Below, one piece after another: positions 7,583-16,569 of a stretch of DNA of 40,083 bases (the stretch's first letter is position 1; each line of letters begins with the position of its first letter). The DNA lies in the NCBI GenBank assembly GCA_021803085.1, contig JAJZMD010000119.1:1-40083 (forward strand), read 5' to 3'. The position numbers were made by a program, and so were the translations under genes. Origin of the DNA: Actinomycetes bacterium. GTDB taxonomy: Bacteria > Actinomycetota > Acidimicrobiia > Acidimicrobiales > RAAP-2. Under the pieces are notes generated by a model. That model saw nothing but the letters and a program-made list of their open reading frames with translations, was not told the DNA's origin and did no database searches.

Positions 7583-9012
7583 AGCCGCGCGACCCGGCGC
7601 GCGAGCCCGGCGCGCTCGCACGTCATGACCACCTCGTCGACGTCCTTGTAGGCGAGCGGCGCTTCTTCGGCGAGGCCCCGAACAGAGGCAGCCCTGACGG
7701 CGATGCCACCATCTTCGAGCTCACGGCGCACGGTCTCTCCGCGTACCCGGCGCAGGGCGGCCTGGCGGCTCATCGTCCGCCCGGCACCATGGCAAGCCGA
7801 GGAGAAGGCACCGCCGGGATCAACACCGACGAGCACGTACGACGCGGTGCCCATCGAGCCCGGCACCAGGACCGGCTGGCCGACCGCACGCAGGTCGTCC
7901 GGCAGGTCCGGGTGTCCCGGTCCGAGCGCGCGCGTCGCCCCCTTGCGATGGACGCACAGCAGCCGGGCCACTCCGTCGACGGCGTGCCGCTCCAGCTCGG
8001 CGAGGTTGTGGGACACGTCGTAGACGAGCACCAGGTCGCCAGTGCCCACCGCCACCTCGAACGCCCGACGTGCCGCGACCGCCAGTGCCTGACGGTTCGC
8101 CCTGCCGTAGTTGGCAGCAGCCGCCATGGCGCCGAGGTAGGCCTGGCCCTCGGCCGACCGCGCGGGCGCGCACGCCAGCTGGGGATCGGGAACCGTGATG
8201 TGGTACCGGTGCATGGCGGCGAGCATCGTGCGTACGTGGTCCGAGCAGATCTGGTGCCCGAGCCCTCTCGAGCCGCAGTGGATCATCACGCACACCTGTG
8301 AGGAGGAGATCCCGAGCACGTCTGCGCATGCGGCGTCGAAGACCTCCTCGACCACCTGGACCTCGAGGAAGTGGTTGCCCGATCCGAGGCTCCCGACCTG
8401 CCCCAGCCCTCGGGCGCGTGCCCGCTCGCTCACCTGCGAGGGGTCGGCCCCGGCGACGGTGCCGCCGTCCTCGCAGCGGGCGAGGTCGGCCTCGGTGCCC
8501 AGCCCTGCCTCGAGCGCGGCGCGCGCACCGCGCCGCAGCACCCTGTCGAGGCTGCGCCCGTCGCGCAGGTGCCACACGCCGCCGCGGCCGAGCCCGCGGG
8601 GGATCGCGGCATCGAGCGCGTCCATCAGCGCGCCGAGCTTCTGCCCGAGCTCCCCGGCGGACAACGGCGACGCCAGCAACCGGACCCCGCAGGAGATGTC
8701 GAAGCCGACGCCGCCCGGCGACACCACCCCGCCGGCATCGACGTCCGTCGCGGCCACGCCCCCGATGGGAAACCCATAGCCCCAGTGGACATCCGGCATG
8801 GCGAAGGAGGCACCGACGATTCCCGGCAGCGTCGCGACGTTCGCGACCTGGCGCAGCGCCTCGTCGTCGACGGCCTGCTGCAGCAGCGCTTCGGAGGCGA
8901 ACACGATCCCCGGGACCGACATCGCGCCGACAGGGTCGATACGCCACTGGTCGCGTGCGCCCGCCACGCGCGAGAGCCGCAGCTGCGTACGAGCGGAGGC
9001 CGGACGGGTCAC
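7555..9012 (-). CDS. rtcB: RtcB-family RNA-splicing ligase
   Basis: A 485-residue Mn/GTP-dependent RNA ligase that joins 2,3-cyclic phosphate or 3-phosphate ends to 5-OH ends. Diagnostic elements are [15 protein letters not shown] (metal-binding Cys), [24 protein letters not shown], and [12 protein letters not shown], which carries the guanylated His. The C-terminus [10 protein letters not shown] is typical. The GTG start at 9012 overlaps the archease stop (GTGA), and this start gives the expected N-terminus. A longer frame upstream only shadows archease. It is coupled to archease, its known activator, and preceded by a universal stress protein and an adenosine-specific kinase. Confidence 0.95.
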   Translation of the reverse strand: MTRPASARTQLRLSRVAGARDQWRIDPVGAMSVPGIVFASEALLQQAVDDEALRQVANVATLPGIVGASFAMPDVHWGYGFPIGGVAATDVDAGGVVSPGGVGFDISCGVRLLASPLSAGELGQKLGALMDALDAAIPRGLGRGGVWHLRDGRSLDRVLRRGARAALEAGLGTEADLARCEDGGTVAGADPSQVSERARARGLGQVGSLGSGNHFLEVQVVEEVFDAACADVLGISSSQVCVMIHCGSRGLGHQICSDHVRTMLAAMHRYHITVPDPQLACAPARSAEGQAYLGAMAAAANYGRANRQALAVAARRAFEVAVGTGDLVLVYDVSHNLAELERHAVDGVARLLCVHRKGATRALGPGHPDLPDDLRAVGQPVLVPGSMGTASYVLVGVDPGGAFSSACHGAGRTMSRQAALRRVRGETVRRELEDGGIAVRAASVRGLAEEAPLAYKDVDEVVMTCERAGLARRVARLRPVGVVKG

Positions 9013-9470
9013 ACGTCCACCAGCGCCCGGCACCGCCACCCTCCGCCGAAGGGTGCGACCTGAAGCGCGTGGTACGACACGCCCTTCGGCACCGGCCCCA
9101 CGAGATCGACTCGACTTGCGGGCACCACCTCCATGTCCCCTGCAAGGCCACCGTCCTCCGCCTCGGCAAGGTGGAACCGGATCGGCACGACGCCGAGCGC
9201 GTCGACGAGGTAGATCACCTCTTCGAGCAGCGACACGAGCGCGTCCTCGGCACCGCTCGCAGGCGTCGCGAGCGGCAGGACCTCGGTGGTCACCGAGTCG
9301 TGGACTTCGGCGAACGTGTCGACGAGTGCGAGCAGCGCCTGGGTGAGACAGGTCGCCCGGTCCGGCCCCCATGCTTCGAGCAGGCAGTCCGCGGCGTGGG
9401 GCAACTGTCGATGGCCCGGTTCGCGGGCGGTCAGCGGGGCACCCCCCCACGGACGACGACCACCGGGCAC
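9009..9470 (-). CDS. archease, RtcB cofactor
   Basis: A 153-residue archease-family protein (PF01951), which promotes RtcB guanylation and turnover. Family landmarks are the N-terminal [13 protein letters not shown], the central [14 protein letters not shown] and the C-terminal [10 protein letters not shown] followed by ALVDV. The ATG at 9470 overlaps the upstream stress-protein gene by 40 nt. The conserved core begins about 24 residues later, so a non-canonical start nearer 9434 cannot be excluded. The stop overlaps the rtcB start. Confidence 0.9.
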   Translation of the reverse strand: MPGGRRPWGGAPLTAREPGHRQLPHAADCLLEAWGPDRATCLTQALLALVDTFAEVHDSVTTEVLPLATPASGAEDALVSLLEEVIYLVDALGVVPIRFHLAEAEDGGLAGDMEVVPASRVDLVGPVPKGVSYHALQVAPFGGGWRCRALVDV

Positions 9471-9910
9471 GGGGCATGCGCCGCGCAGCTGAAGCTCACC
9501 GAGCCCAGGAAGGCGCCGGCGAGACCCCCGTGGCCGCGGCTCCCGACGACCAGCATGTCCGCGCCGCGCGCCCGATCGACGAGGACCTGCGCGACGTGAC
9601 CCTCCACCACCTCAGTCGTCACCTCGACCGGTGGACGCTCGCCTCCCGGTGGACGCTCGCCGAGAACGCTCGACACCGTCGTGTCCAGGGCGACCCGGAA
9701 GTGCGCCAGCGGATCCTCCGTCCGGAGCTTGGGCAGCCACATGTCCCGGTACGGGTTGTCCCACACGTAGACGACCTCGACGACGTCTCCTCGCCGCTCG
9801 GCCTCGTCCGCGGCCCAGCGGAGTGCCTCCTTCGCGGAGGCCGACCCGTCCAACCCGACCACGATGCGGCCCACGGGACGATCTTGGGCGCCAGGGAGGG
9901 CCGGCGCCAT
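9431..9910 (-). CDS. universal stress protein (UspA family)
   Basis: A 159-residue single-domain Usp. It has the opening strand and aspartate [17 protein letters not shown] and the ATP-binding signature [17 protein letters not shown] near the C-terminus, so nucleotide binding is likely. In actinobacteria such proteins are usually induced by hypoxia, starvation or other stress. It lies between the adenosine-specific kinase and archease-rtcB genes and overlaps archease, so it probably shares their transcript. Its presence suggests that the RNA-repair operon is stress-responsive (inference). Confidence 0.92.
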   Translation of the reverse strand: MAPALPGAQDRPVGRIVVGLDGSASAKEALRWAADEAERRGDVVEVVYVWDNPYRDMWLPKLRTEDPLAHFRVALDTTVSSVLGERPPGGERPPVEVTTEVVEGHVAQVLVDRARGADMLVVGSRGHGGLAGAFLGSVSFSCAAHAPCPVVVVRGGVPR

Positions 9911-9955
9911 GGAACAAGGTCACCATCCGCGCCAGCGCCGCTGCCCCCTGGCGGC

Positions 9956-10441
9956 TCAGAGCTTGTAGCCGATCGTCCGCAACAACGCCTTGCGCGCCGA
10001 CACGTCGGCCGCCGTCTCGACGCCGGCCGGGGGCATGCCGTCGATCACGCCGAGGACCGCCCTGCCGAACTCGGTCTGCGCCACGACCACCTCGAGCGGG
10101 TTCGACGTGGCGCAGAAGACCGTGCAGACCTCCGGCACGGCCTTGATCGCGTTCAGCACGTTGATCGGGAAGCCTCCACGCAGGTAGACGACGAACACGT
10201 GTCCCGCTGCGATCGCCTCCGCGTTCCTCGTCGCGAGCTCCACGAGCTCGGCGTCGTTGCCCGACCGGCGGATGAGGCACGGGCCCGACGCCTCGGAGAA
10301 CGCGAGGCCGAACTGCAGGTGCGGCCCCGCGCCCGCCATCGCCTCGTGGAGGTCCTCCACCGTCTTGATGAAGTGGGACTGGCCGATGACGACGCTCACG
10401 TCCTCGGCCAGCTCGATCGGTACCGCGCTCAGCTCCAGCAT
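9956..10441 (-). CDS. adenosine-specific kinase family protein
   Basis: A 161-residue protein of the small adenosine-specific kinase family (PF04008), known mainly from archaea and a scattering of bacteria. Characteristic stretches are VVIGQSHFIKTVEDLHE, FGLAFSEASGPCLIR, GHVFVVYLRGGFPINVLNAIK and VCTVFCATSNPLEVVV. The ATG follows a strong GAGGAG site. It is first in the row with the stress protein, archease and RtcB. RtcB uses GTP and produces modified RNA ends, so a nucleoside or nucleotide-handling partner is plausible, but that link is inferred. Confidence 0.9.
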   Translation of the reverse strand: MLELSAVPIELAEDVSVVIGQSHFIKTVEDLHEAMAGAGPHLQFGLAFSEASGPCLIRRSGNDAELVELATRNAEAIAAGHVFVVYLRGGFPINVLNAIKAVPEVCTVFCATSNPLEVVVAQTEFGRAVLGVIDGMPPAGVETAADVSARKALLRTIGYKL

Positions 10442-10523
10442 CGCTCCTCCTCACACCGATGTTCCCTCTCATGTGCCCTCTCACCCGCGTGCCCTCGCGC
10501 CGCCTCGACTGCCCGTGCCGCAC

Positions 10524-10539
10524 AGGGTCGTTCGACCCT
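10524..10539. promoter_or_regulatory. 7-2-7 palindrome upstream of the adenosine-kinase/rtcB operon
   Basis: AGGGTCG-TT-CGACCCT is a perfect inverted repeat 83 nt upstream of the adenosine-specific kinase start and 35 nt upstream of the divergent small zinc-ribbon gene. It is a good candidate operator for the stress-linked operon. It loosely recalls dormancy-type GGG...CCC boxes but is not a match to a known consensus. Confidence 0.4.
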
Positions 10540-10574
10540 TGGACGCTCGTGGCCCGTGTGACCAGCATGGGCCC

Positions 10575-10844
10575 ATGAGCAGGGTGAGACCACGTCACCG
10601 GTCCGGGGCGCACACGCGAAGGGGCGCGCGAGGACGCACCAGGGCGCACGTCGACCGGGCTACCCACGACCAGGCGCCCGTGTGCGAGCGGTGCGGGGGC
10701 GCCGACGACGTCCACGCCGGCCTGTGCAGGCGATGCCGTGCCGCCCTCGAGAGCGAGATCCGGCAATCGGAGCAGCGCCAGACCCCCCACCAGGCTGTGC
10801 AGAGAACGCCGGTCAACCCGCCATGGCGGAGGCGCGGCGCCTGA
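10575..10844 (+). CDS. small Arg-rich protein with a zinc-ribbon-like CxxC pair
   Basis: An 89-residue frame starting at ATG 10575. The first half is strongly basic. The second half contains CERCGGADDVHAGLCRRCRA, two CxxC knuckles 11 residues apart, as in small zinc ribbons. It is divergent from the adenosine-specific kinase gene and its end overlaps the 3-prime end of mftF by 32 nt on the other strand. No named family is recognised. The regular Cys spacing supports a real gene, but GC-rich DNA produces many false frames, so confidence is moderate. Confidence 0.45.
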   Translation: MSRVRPRHRSGAHTRRGARGRTRAHVDRATHDQAPVCERCGGADDVHAGLCRRCRAALESEIRQSEQRQTPHQAVQRTPVNPPWRRRGA

Positions 10845-12315
10845 GCGCCGGAGCCCGGGGCGTGGCCCCGCGAGGCGACCGGCCGGGTCGCGGCCGGCCG
10901 ATCCTCGGCACCAGCGGAGCGAGCACCCGGGCTCGCGCGCAGCCGGTCAGGACCCCTGCGCCGTAGGCCAGCTCACCGAGGACGTCGTCGACGAGCAGGC
11001 GCCGAGCGCCGCCGTCCGGACCGGCGCCGCCGTCCGGACCGGCGCCGCCGTCCGGACCGGCACGTCTGGCCAAGAGCGCCGAGCCGACCGCCAGCGAGAG
11101 GACCCGGAACGTCCGGCGAGCGGGGCGACGACGCGACCCGAGCGCAGCGACGACCAACAAGGGCGCGCCGAAGGTGGTGCACCACCGGCCGAGCCCGAGC
11201 CAGCAGTGGAGCACCTGTCCGACCGACAGCCGGAGCGCGAAGCGCCTTCCGACGCCCAACGGCCGCAACTGCCAGGCGAGGCGCGCCGACGTGACCGTCC
11301 ATGCGAGCACCGCGAGGCCGGGGGAGCCGAGAAGGACGCTCCCGACGGTGCACGCCGGCCCGACGCCGACGGCGAGGTGGTCGATGGCGCCTCGATGCGC
11401 CCGCTCGAGCGGACCCGCGGAGGTCCCGTACCAGAAGCGTCGCCGCAGCCGCGTCAGGGCGGCGGTGGGGTCTTGGTGGCGGACCTCGACACCCGGCTCG
11501 TACCTGATGCGCCAGCCGGCTTCGACCAGGCGCCAGACGAGGTCCACGTCCTCTCCGTAGCGGAACCCCTCGTCGTAGCCGTCACCCAGCGCATCCCGGC
11601 GGAACACCACCGCCGCTGCGGGGACGAACGGCACCGAGCTGCCGGGGCGGACCGGCGCCGGGCGCGCGCCCAGGTCCAGGAGGGAGGCGCCGTGCCCCGC
11701 TGCTTCGGCCACGATCCGCGGCGCGACGCCCACGACCAACGGGTCGACGAAGTGCCCCGCCAGGCTGTCGATCCACCCGCGACGGGGGAGGCAGTCGCTG
11801 TCGCAGAAGGCGACCAGCTCCGAGGTGACCGTCCGGAGCCCGGTGTTGCGGGCCGCGGCCGGGCCGCCCGGGACTGCCCGTCGGACGACGTCCGCGCCGT
11901 GGAGGTAGCAGATCGCTGCCACCGCGTCCGGGTCGGACGACCCGTCGTCGACGACGACGACCCGATGGCGGCTCCCGAGCGACGCCAGGCAGTCGGCCAG
12001 CTCCAGCGGACGGTCGCGGACAGGGACGACGACCGTCACGTCGACCGGCGCGCCCCTCGGGCCGGGGCGGGGGATGGCCATGCCGTCGTCGGTGAGCCTG
12101 CGGGCCAGCCGGGCGGACGCCGCGTCGCCGACGGGACCGGCCTCGAGCGCGGCGACCAGCGCAGCGCCGCGCCGGCTGAGGCGCAGCAACCGTGGCGGCG
12201 TCCCGCCGAACAGGACGGTCGGGGTCGGCCGCTGCACGCCGGGGGCGAGGTCCACCCGCACCCCGTGCGGGAACGGCTCGTCGGGTCTGCGACCGAGCCC
12301 CGAGGGGCCGACCAC
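10813..12315 (-). CDS. mftF: mycofactocin system glycosyltransferase
   Basis: A family 2 glycosyltransferase of 500 residues that, in mycobacteria, adds a glucan chain to premycofactocin. An N-terminal winged-helix-like domain (FGGTPPRLLRLSRRGAALV near residue 45) precedes the catalytic domain with VTVVVPVRDRPLELADCL, VVVDDGSSD and the metal-site VAFCDSDCLPRRGW. YDEGFRYGEDVDLVWRL is the acceptor/base motif. The GTG start has GGGGAG upstream. The C-terminus carries a three-fold AGPDGG repeat encoded by an 18-bp tandem repeat. It is the distal gene of the mft operon, after the SDR gene. Confidence 0.92.
   Translation of the reverse strand: MVGPSGLGRRPDEPFPHGVRVDLAPGVQRPTPTVLFGGTPPRLLRLSRRGAALVAALEAGPVGDAASARLARRLTDDGMAIPRPGPRGAPVDVTVVVPVRDRPLELADCLASLGSRHRVVVVDDGSSDPDAVAAICYLHGADVVRRAVPGGPAAARNTGLRTVTSELVAFCDSDCLPRRGWIDSLAGHFVDPLVVGVAPRIVAEAAGHGASLLDLGARPAPVRPGSSVPFVPAAAVVFRRDALGDGYDEGFRYGEDVDLVWRLVEAGWRIRYEPGVEVRHQDPTAALTRLRRRFWYGTSAGPLERAHRGAIDHLAVGVGPACTVGSVLLGSPGLAVLAWTVTSARLAWQLRPLGVGRRFALRLSVGQVLHCWLGLGRWCTTFGAPLLVVAALGSRRRPARRTFRVLSLAVGSALLARRAGPDGGAGPDGGAGPDGGARRLLVDDVLGELAYGAGVLTGCARARVLAPLVPRIGRPRPGRSPRGATPRAPALRRRASAMAG
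11008..11061. repeat. 18-bp tandem repeat within mftF, three perfect copies
   Basis: GCCGCCGTCCGGACCGGC is repeated at 11008, 11026 and 11044, in frame. It encodes AGPDGG three times on the minus strand near the MftF C-terminus. It is likely length-variable between strains. Confidence 0.9.
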
Positions 12316-12346
12316 CCTGCAGCCGCGCTCCCCGGGCGGACGGGGG

Positions 12347-13129
12347 TCAGAGCGAGAGCCCACCGTCGACGCGCACCACCGCGCCGGTGATCCCGCCCGA
12401 CGATGCGTCGGCCAGGAAGACGAGCACGCGGGCGACCTCCTCGGGTCCGAGCAGGCGCCCGACGGGCTGCTGGGCGGCGAACGAGCTGGCGGCGGGAAGC
12501 CCGTAGAGCTCGGCCGACGCCTCGAGCATCGCCGTGTCGGTCGACCCAGGGCTGACCGCGTTGGCCGTGACGCCGTGCCCACCCAGCTCGACCGCCAGCG
12601 CGCGGACGAATCCGGTGACGCCGGACTTGGCCGCGCAGTAGGCGGCCAGCATCGGCAGGCCCCTCGTGGCAGCCGCGGACGCGACGGCCAGGAACCGTCC
12701 GCGCCGGGGCGCCGGCCGGCGCAACATGGCCGGTACTGCGGCGCGCGCGAGCGCGAGCACGCCGCCCAAGTCGACGTCGAGCACGGCACGCTCGACCTCG
12801 AGGGGGAGCTCCCACGCCGGCGCGCCGCCGGCGATGACGCCGGCTGCGGCCACGGCGGCGTCGACGCCGCCCCAGCGCGCTTCCGCGTCGTGCACGACCT
12901 CCGTGAGCGCCGCCCGGTCGCGCACGTCCGCGATCGCCGCCATCACGTCGGGCCCTGCCTCCTCGACCACGCCCTCCAGATCGGCCCGGGTGCCCAGCCG
13001 GTACGGCACGGCCGGATCGTCCTCGCACCGGTCGACGGCGACGACGCACCAGCCCTCGGCCGCCAGGCCGCGGACCGTGGCCGCGCCGATCCCCCGAGCG
13101 GCGCCGGTGACGACGGCGACCGGCTTCAC
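12347..13129 (-). CDS. SDR-family oxidoreductase, probably mycofactocin-dependent
   Basis: A 260-residue short-chain dehydrogenase with TGAARGIG at the nucleotide site (residues 8-15), VDRCEDDP after strand 2, the Ser of VASAAATRG and the catalytic YCAAK. SDRs inside mft clusters carry a non-exchangeable NAD(P) that is re-oxidised by mycofactocin, and this one sits between mftE and mftF. The GTG start overlaps the mftE stop (GTGA), so it is coupled. The substrate, probably an alcohol or carbonyl compound, is unknown. Confidence 0.92.
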   Translation of the reverse strand: MKPVAVVTGAARGIGAATVRGLAAEGWCVVAVDRCEDDPAVPYRLGTRADLEGVVEEAGPDVMAAIADVRDRAALTEVVHDAEARWGGVDAAVAAAGVIAGGAPAWELPLEVERAVLDVDLGGVLALARAAVPAMLRRPAPRRGRFLAVASAAATRGLPMLAAYCAAKSGVTGFVRALAVELGGHGVTANAVSPGSTDTAMLEASAELYGLPAASSFAAQQPVGRLLGPEEVARVLVFLADASSGGITGAVVRVDGGLSL

Positions 13130-13815
13130 CGGCGCGACCCTGCGAGCCAGCCCGAGCACCGGTCCACGAGGTCGGCCGCCATCGCGTCGAGCAGCGCGGC
13201 CCCCTCTCGGGCGGTTGCGCCGGCCGGGTCGCCGAGCACGCCGTTGCCGCTCACGGCACGCAGCCCGGCGGACTGGATCGCGGGCATGAGAAGGTCGATC
13301 GGGCGGCGGTCGCCCGCCTGGGCCCGATCGAGCCGCACACGGTCCGGGTCGATCGCGAGCTCGAGGGACGTCTCGGTGCGGCCTGCATGCGCGTCGCCGT
13401 CCCAGGTGGCCGACCACACGAGCACGCGCCGACCCTCGCGCCGCAGCCGCCGAGCCGCCCGAGCGAGCGCGAGGCCGTTGCCGCCGTGCGCGGAGACGAC
13501 CACGACGCCCGGGAAGGTGCGCGTGGCCGACCGGCAGAGCTCGACGACGAGCGACTCGAGCGCGTCGTGGCCGATGGAGACGGTTCCTGCGAAGTCCTCG
13601 TGCTCGCCGCTCGCGCCGTACGCGAGGGCGGGGCCCACCACGACGCTCGGGTGTGCGGCGGCGAGGCGCGCGCACAGCTCGACGGCGATGTCGGTGTCCG
13701 TCCCGAGCGGCAGGTGCGGGCCGTGCTGCTCCGTCGATCCGACGGGCACGGCGAGCACGGCTCCGGCACCGGACCGATCGCCCGCCTCCGGCGACGTGAG
13801 CAGGGCGAGCTGCAT
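13126..13815 (-). CDS. mftE: mycofactocin precursor peptide peptidase
   Basis: A creatininase-family metallopeptidase of 229 residues that releases the C-terminal Val-Tyr product from modified MftA. Metal-site motifs VGSTEQHGPHLPLGTD (near residue 27) and SAHGGNG are present, with GEHEDFAGTVSIG between. It begins 1 nt after the mftD stop and overlaps the SDR start, in the conserved gene order of the pathway. The length is close to other MftE proteins. Confidence 0.95.
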   Translation of the reverse strand: MQLALLTSPEAGDRSGAGAVLAVPVGSTEQHGPHLPLGTDTDIAVELCARLAAAHPSVVVGPALAYGASGEHEDFAGTVSIGHDALESLVVELCRSATRTFPGVVVVSAHGGNGLALARAARRLRREGRRVLVWSATWDGDAHAGRTETSLELAIDPDRVRLDRAQAGDRRPIDLLMPAIQSAGLRAVSGNGVLGDPAGATAREGAALLDAMAADLVDRCSGWLAGSRR

Positions 13816-13816
13816 C

Positions 13817-14989
13817 TCAGCCGAGCTGCCGGAAGAACCCGGCGGGCACGACGACGTCGTCCTCGCTCAGCTCGTGCACCGACGACCTCCCGATGCCTCG
13901 CAGCGTCGAGTCGATCCCCGCGCGAAGGACGTCGAGCACGTTCTCCACGCCGGCTCGCCCGTTGGCCGCCAGGCCCCAGAGCGGCGCGCGGCCGACCATG
14001 ACCGCACGGGCGCCCAGCGCCATCGCCTTCACCACGTCCGAGCCGCGCCGCACCCCGCCGTCGAGCACCACCTCCACCCGGTCGCCCACCGCGCGGGCCA
14101 CGGCGGGAAGGGCGCGGACGGTCGCGGGCGTCCCGTCGAGGTTGTTGCCGCCGTGGTTCGACACCGAGATCGCGCTCACCCCCGCGTCCACGGCCCGCTT
14201 GGCGTCGTCGACGCGGATCACGCCCTTCAGCATGAACGGCCCCCGCCAGGTCGCGACCATCCACGCCACGTCGTCCCACGTCGGCGGCGGCGTCTGCATC
14301 CACTCCCCGTAGGCGCCGAAGAAGCTGGGCGCGGGCTGCCCTGGACCCGCCATGTTCGGAACCGTGAGCTCGGGCAGCGTCCCGGTGCGCAGGTACGACC
14401 AGAGCCACGCCGGTCGGGCGATCGCCTCCGGCGCGAGCCGCAAGGCGGCGCGGACGTCCAGCCGCTCGGGGATGTACGGGCTCCCCCAGTCCCTGGCGGT
14501 CGCGAACGACCAGTCGAGGGTGGCGATCATGCCCACGCACCCCGCGGCACGAGCCCGCTCGATCCTCCTGGCGATGTCGTCGCGGCTACCCGACCAGTAC
14601 AGCTGGAAGAAGGTCTTCGGGTTCGCGGCCACCACCTCTTCGACCGGCCTGGACGCGAAGGAGCTGAGCCCGGCAGCGACGCCCCTGCTGGCCGCCGCCC
14701 GGGCGATTGCGACCTCGCCGTCGGGGTGCACCGCCTGGACCCCCGTCGGGGAGACCACGACGGGGAACGAGATCGGCTGGCCCATGAGGGTGGTCGCAAG
14801 CTCCCGGCTCGGCGGCTGCCCGGCGACCGTCGGCGCAAGGCCGAGCTCGGCGAAGGCGGCGACGTTGTCGTCCATGGTCGCGCCGCGCTCGGACCCGGCC
14901 ACGAGCGCTCGGTAGACGGACCTCGGCAGGCGCCGCCTCGCTCGCCGCTGCGCGACGGCCACGCTCTCGAACCAGCGATCGGCCACCAT
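13817..14989 (-). CDS. mftD: pre-mycofactocin synthase, FMN-dependent
   Basis: A 390-residue member of the alpha-hydroxy-acid oxidase family that oxidatively deaminates the MftE product to premycofactocin. The FMN-barrel motifs are clear: PVVSPTGVQAVHPDGE-like segment near residue 75, FQLYWSGSRDD, MLKGVIRVDDAKRAVDAG, the catalytic His in SVSNHGGNNLDG and the phosphate site VLDGGVRRGSDVVKA. The ATG at 14989 gives the normal N-terminus MVADRWFESV; a much longer open frame upstream is a shadow of mftBC. It starts 8 nt after the mftBC stop. Confidence 0.95.
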   Translation of the reverse strand: MVADRWFESVAVAQRRARRRLPRSVYRALVAGSERGATMDDNVAAFAELGLAPTVAGQPPSRELATTLMGQPISFPVVVSPTGVQAVHPDGEVAIARAAASRGVAAGLSSFASRPVEEVVAANPKTFFQLYWSGSRDDIARRIERARAAGCVGMIATLDWSFATARDWGSPYIPERLDVRAALRLAPEAIARPAWLWSYLRTGTLPELTVPNMAGPGQPAPSFFGAYGEWMQTPPPTWDDVAWMVATWRGPFMLKGVIRVDDAKRAVDAGVSAISVSNHGGNNLDGTPATVRALPAVARAVGDRVEVVLDGGVRRGSDVVKAMALGARAVMVGRAPLWGLAANGRAGVENVLDVLRAGIDSTLRGIGRSSVHELSEDDVVVPAGFFRQLG

Positions 14990-14997
14990 GCGCCCCC

Positions 14998-16569
14998 TCA
15001 GGCGCCCGACCGGGACCGCTGCGCGACGGGGGCCCGGCGAGCCGGTGTCCTCGACAGGGTGGACAGGGTGATCGGCACCGGCCGCGCGCTCGAGTGGTCG
15101 ACCGTCGGGCGCGGGACGCCGTTGGGGCCGACCCGCGCCAGCGACGCCTGTCCGTGGCCCTTCACGCACTCGGGGTCCGGGCCGTCGAGGCGGAGGCCCG
15201 TGAAGTACTTCGACGCCATGCAGCCCCCCCGGCAGGCGCCGAAGGACGAGCAGTCGTTGCAGGCGCCTCCGTCGGACGGCGAGCGCAGGCCGGCGAACAG
15301 GGCCGATGACCGCCAGACCTCGGTGAAGCCGCCGGGAGACCGGACGCTCCCGGCGCGGAAGTCGTCGTGGATGGTGAACGGGCACGCGTAGACGTCCCCG
15401 ACCGGGTCGATCAGGCACACGACGCGCCCCGCGCCGCAGAGGTTCAACCCCGGCAGCGGGTCCCCGAAGGCGCCGAGATGGAAGAACGAGTCGCCGGTGA
15501 GGACCCGGTCCCCCCGGGCCTGCAACCACTCGTACACGACGCGCTGCTGCTCGGAGGTCGGATGCAGGCGCGCCCAGACGTCCGCGCCCCGCCCCGAGGG
15601 GCGGAGCCGCGTCACGCGCAGCTGGGCGCCGTGCTCGTCCGCGAGCGCCTCGAGCTGGTCGAGCTGGTCGACGTTGTCCCGGGTGACGACCACCGACAGC
15701 TTGAACCCCCGGACTCCCGCCTCGGCGAGGTGCACCATCGCCCGCCTCACCGTCGCGTAGGAGCCCGCCCCCCGCACCGCGTCGTTGACCTCGGCCGTCG
15801 CGCCGTCGAGCGAGAGCTGGACGTCGACGTAGTCGTTGGCCGACAGCCGCTTCGCCGCCGAGGCGTCGACCCGCGTGCCGTTGGTCGAGAACTTCACGCC
15901 GACGCGGTTGGCAGTCGCGTAGTCGAGCAGGTGCCAGAAATCCCGCCGGATCGTCGGCTCGCCGCCGCCCACGTTCACGTAGAAGACCCCGAGCGCCACG
16001 AGCTCGTCGATCAGCGCCTCGCACTCCCGGGTCGACAGCTCGCGGGGATCTCGCCGACCGGAGCTGGAGAGGCAGTGGACGCACGACAGGTTGCACGCGT
16101 AGGTCAGCTCCCAGGTGAGACAGATCGGAGCCTCGAGGCCGAGCTCGAACCTGTCGGCCAGCGACCGGCCGGGGGCGGCGCGCGCAGCCTCTCGGACCGG
16201 CCGAGCCCCGGCCACGCGAGCAGGGCCGCGCGCCTCGGCAGGCCGCCGCACGACCGGAGCAGGGCCGCGTGCCTCGGCGGGCCGCCGCACGAGCATCCCG
16301 GTCTCCGCGAGCCGCCGCAACCCCGCCCCGAGCGCCTCGAGCTCCCCGTCGTCGATCCCCGCCTCCCTGCAGGCGTCGAGGGCGGAGGGGTGGTCCCCGA
16401 GACGGCGGAGGAGGTCGACGAACCTCGGGTGCTTCAAGAAGGAGAGCCGGCGGGTCGAGAAGTCGTACGCCATCGCCCCGAAGGGCTCCGCCCGCAACGC
16501 AACGCTCGGGCTGAGCGCCCACGCGTCCTCCAGCACCGGCCGTGACCCGGCGTGGCGGGTCTGGCTCAA
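14998..16569 (-). CDS. mftC: fused mycofactocin chaperone and radical SAM maturase (MftB-MftC)
   Basis: One 523-residue frame combines two proteins that are normally separate. Residues about 14-95 match MftB, the PqqD-like peptide chaperone (SPSVALRAEPFGAMAYDFST, RLSFLKHPRF). Residues about 145-490 match MftC, the radical SAM enzyme that decarboxylates and cross-links the Val-Tyr end of MftA. The SAM cluster is C159-x3-C163-x2-C166, followed by GGGEPT. The C-terminal SPASM cysteines include CNDCSSFGACRGGC. The linker holds a duplicated RRPAEARGPA unit. The likely TTG start overlaps the mftA stop (TTGA); a GTG at 16536 is the alternative. Confidence 0.9.
   Translation of the reverse strand: MSQTRHAGSRPVLEDAWALSPSVALRAEPFGAMAYDFSTRRLSFLKHPRFVDLLRRLGDHPSALDACREAGIDDGELEALGAGLRRLAETGMLVRRPAEARGPAPVVRRPAEARGPARVAGARPVREAARAAPGRSLADRFELGLEAPICLTWELTYACNLSCVHCLSSSGRRDPRELSTRECEALIDELVALGVFYVNVGGGEPTIRRDFWHLLDYATANRVGVKFSTNGTRVDASAAKRLSANDYVDVQLSLDGATAEVNDAVRGAGSYATVRRAMVHLAEAGVRGFKLSVVVTRDNVDQLDQLEALADEHGAQLRVTRLRPSGRGADVWARLHPTSEQQRVVYEWLQARGDRVLTGDSFFHLGAFGDPLPGLNLCGAGRVVCLIDPVGDVYACPFTIHDDFRAGSVRSPGGFTEVWRSSALFAGLRSPSDGGACNDCSSFGACRGGCMASKYFTGLRLDGPDPECVKGHGQASLARVGPNGVPRPTVDHSSARPVPITLSTLSRTPARRAPVAQRSRSGA
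16213..16287. repeat. imperfect duplication in the MftB-MftC linker
   Basis: Two near-identical blocks encode RRPAEARGPA-x-V on the minus strand, joining the MftB-like and MftC-like domains. A recent linker expansion by duplication is the simplest reading. Confidence 0.75.

Noticed and set aside
7555-9477. 640-residue version of RtcB starting at 9477
   Set aside because: The extra N-terminal 155 residues are the shadow of archease. The GTG at 9012 gives the standard RtcB length and a GTGA overlap.
12074-15391. 1105-codon open frame on the plus strand opposite the mft operon
   Set aside because: It is antisense to five well-supported mft genes, has Arg/Pro/Gly/Asp-rich low-complexity translation and no recognisable motif. 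It is a GC-rich shadow frame.
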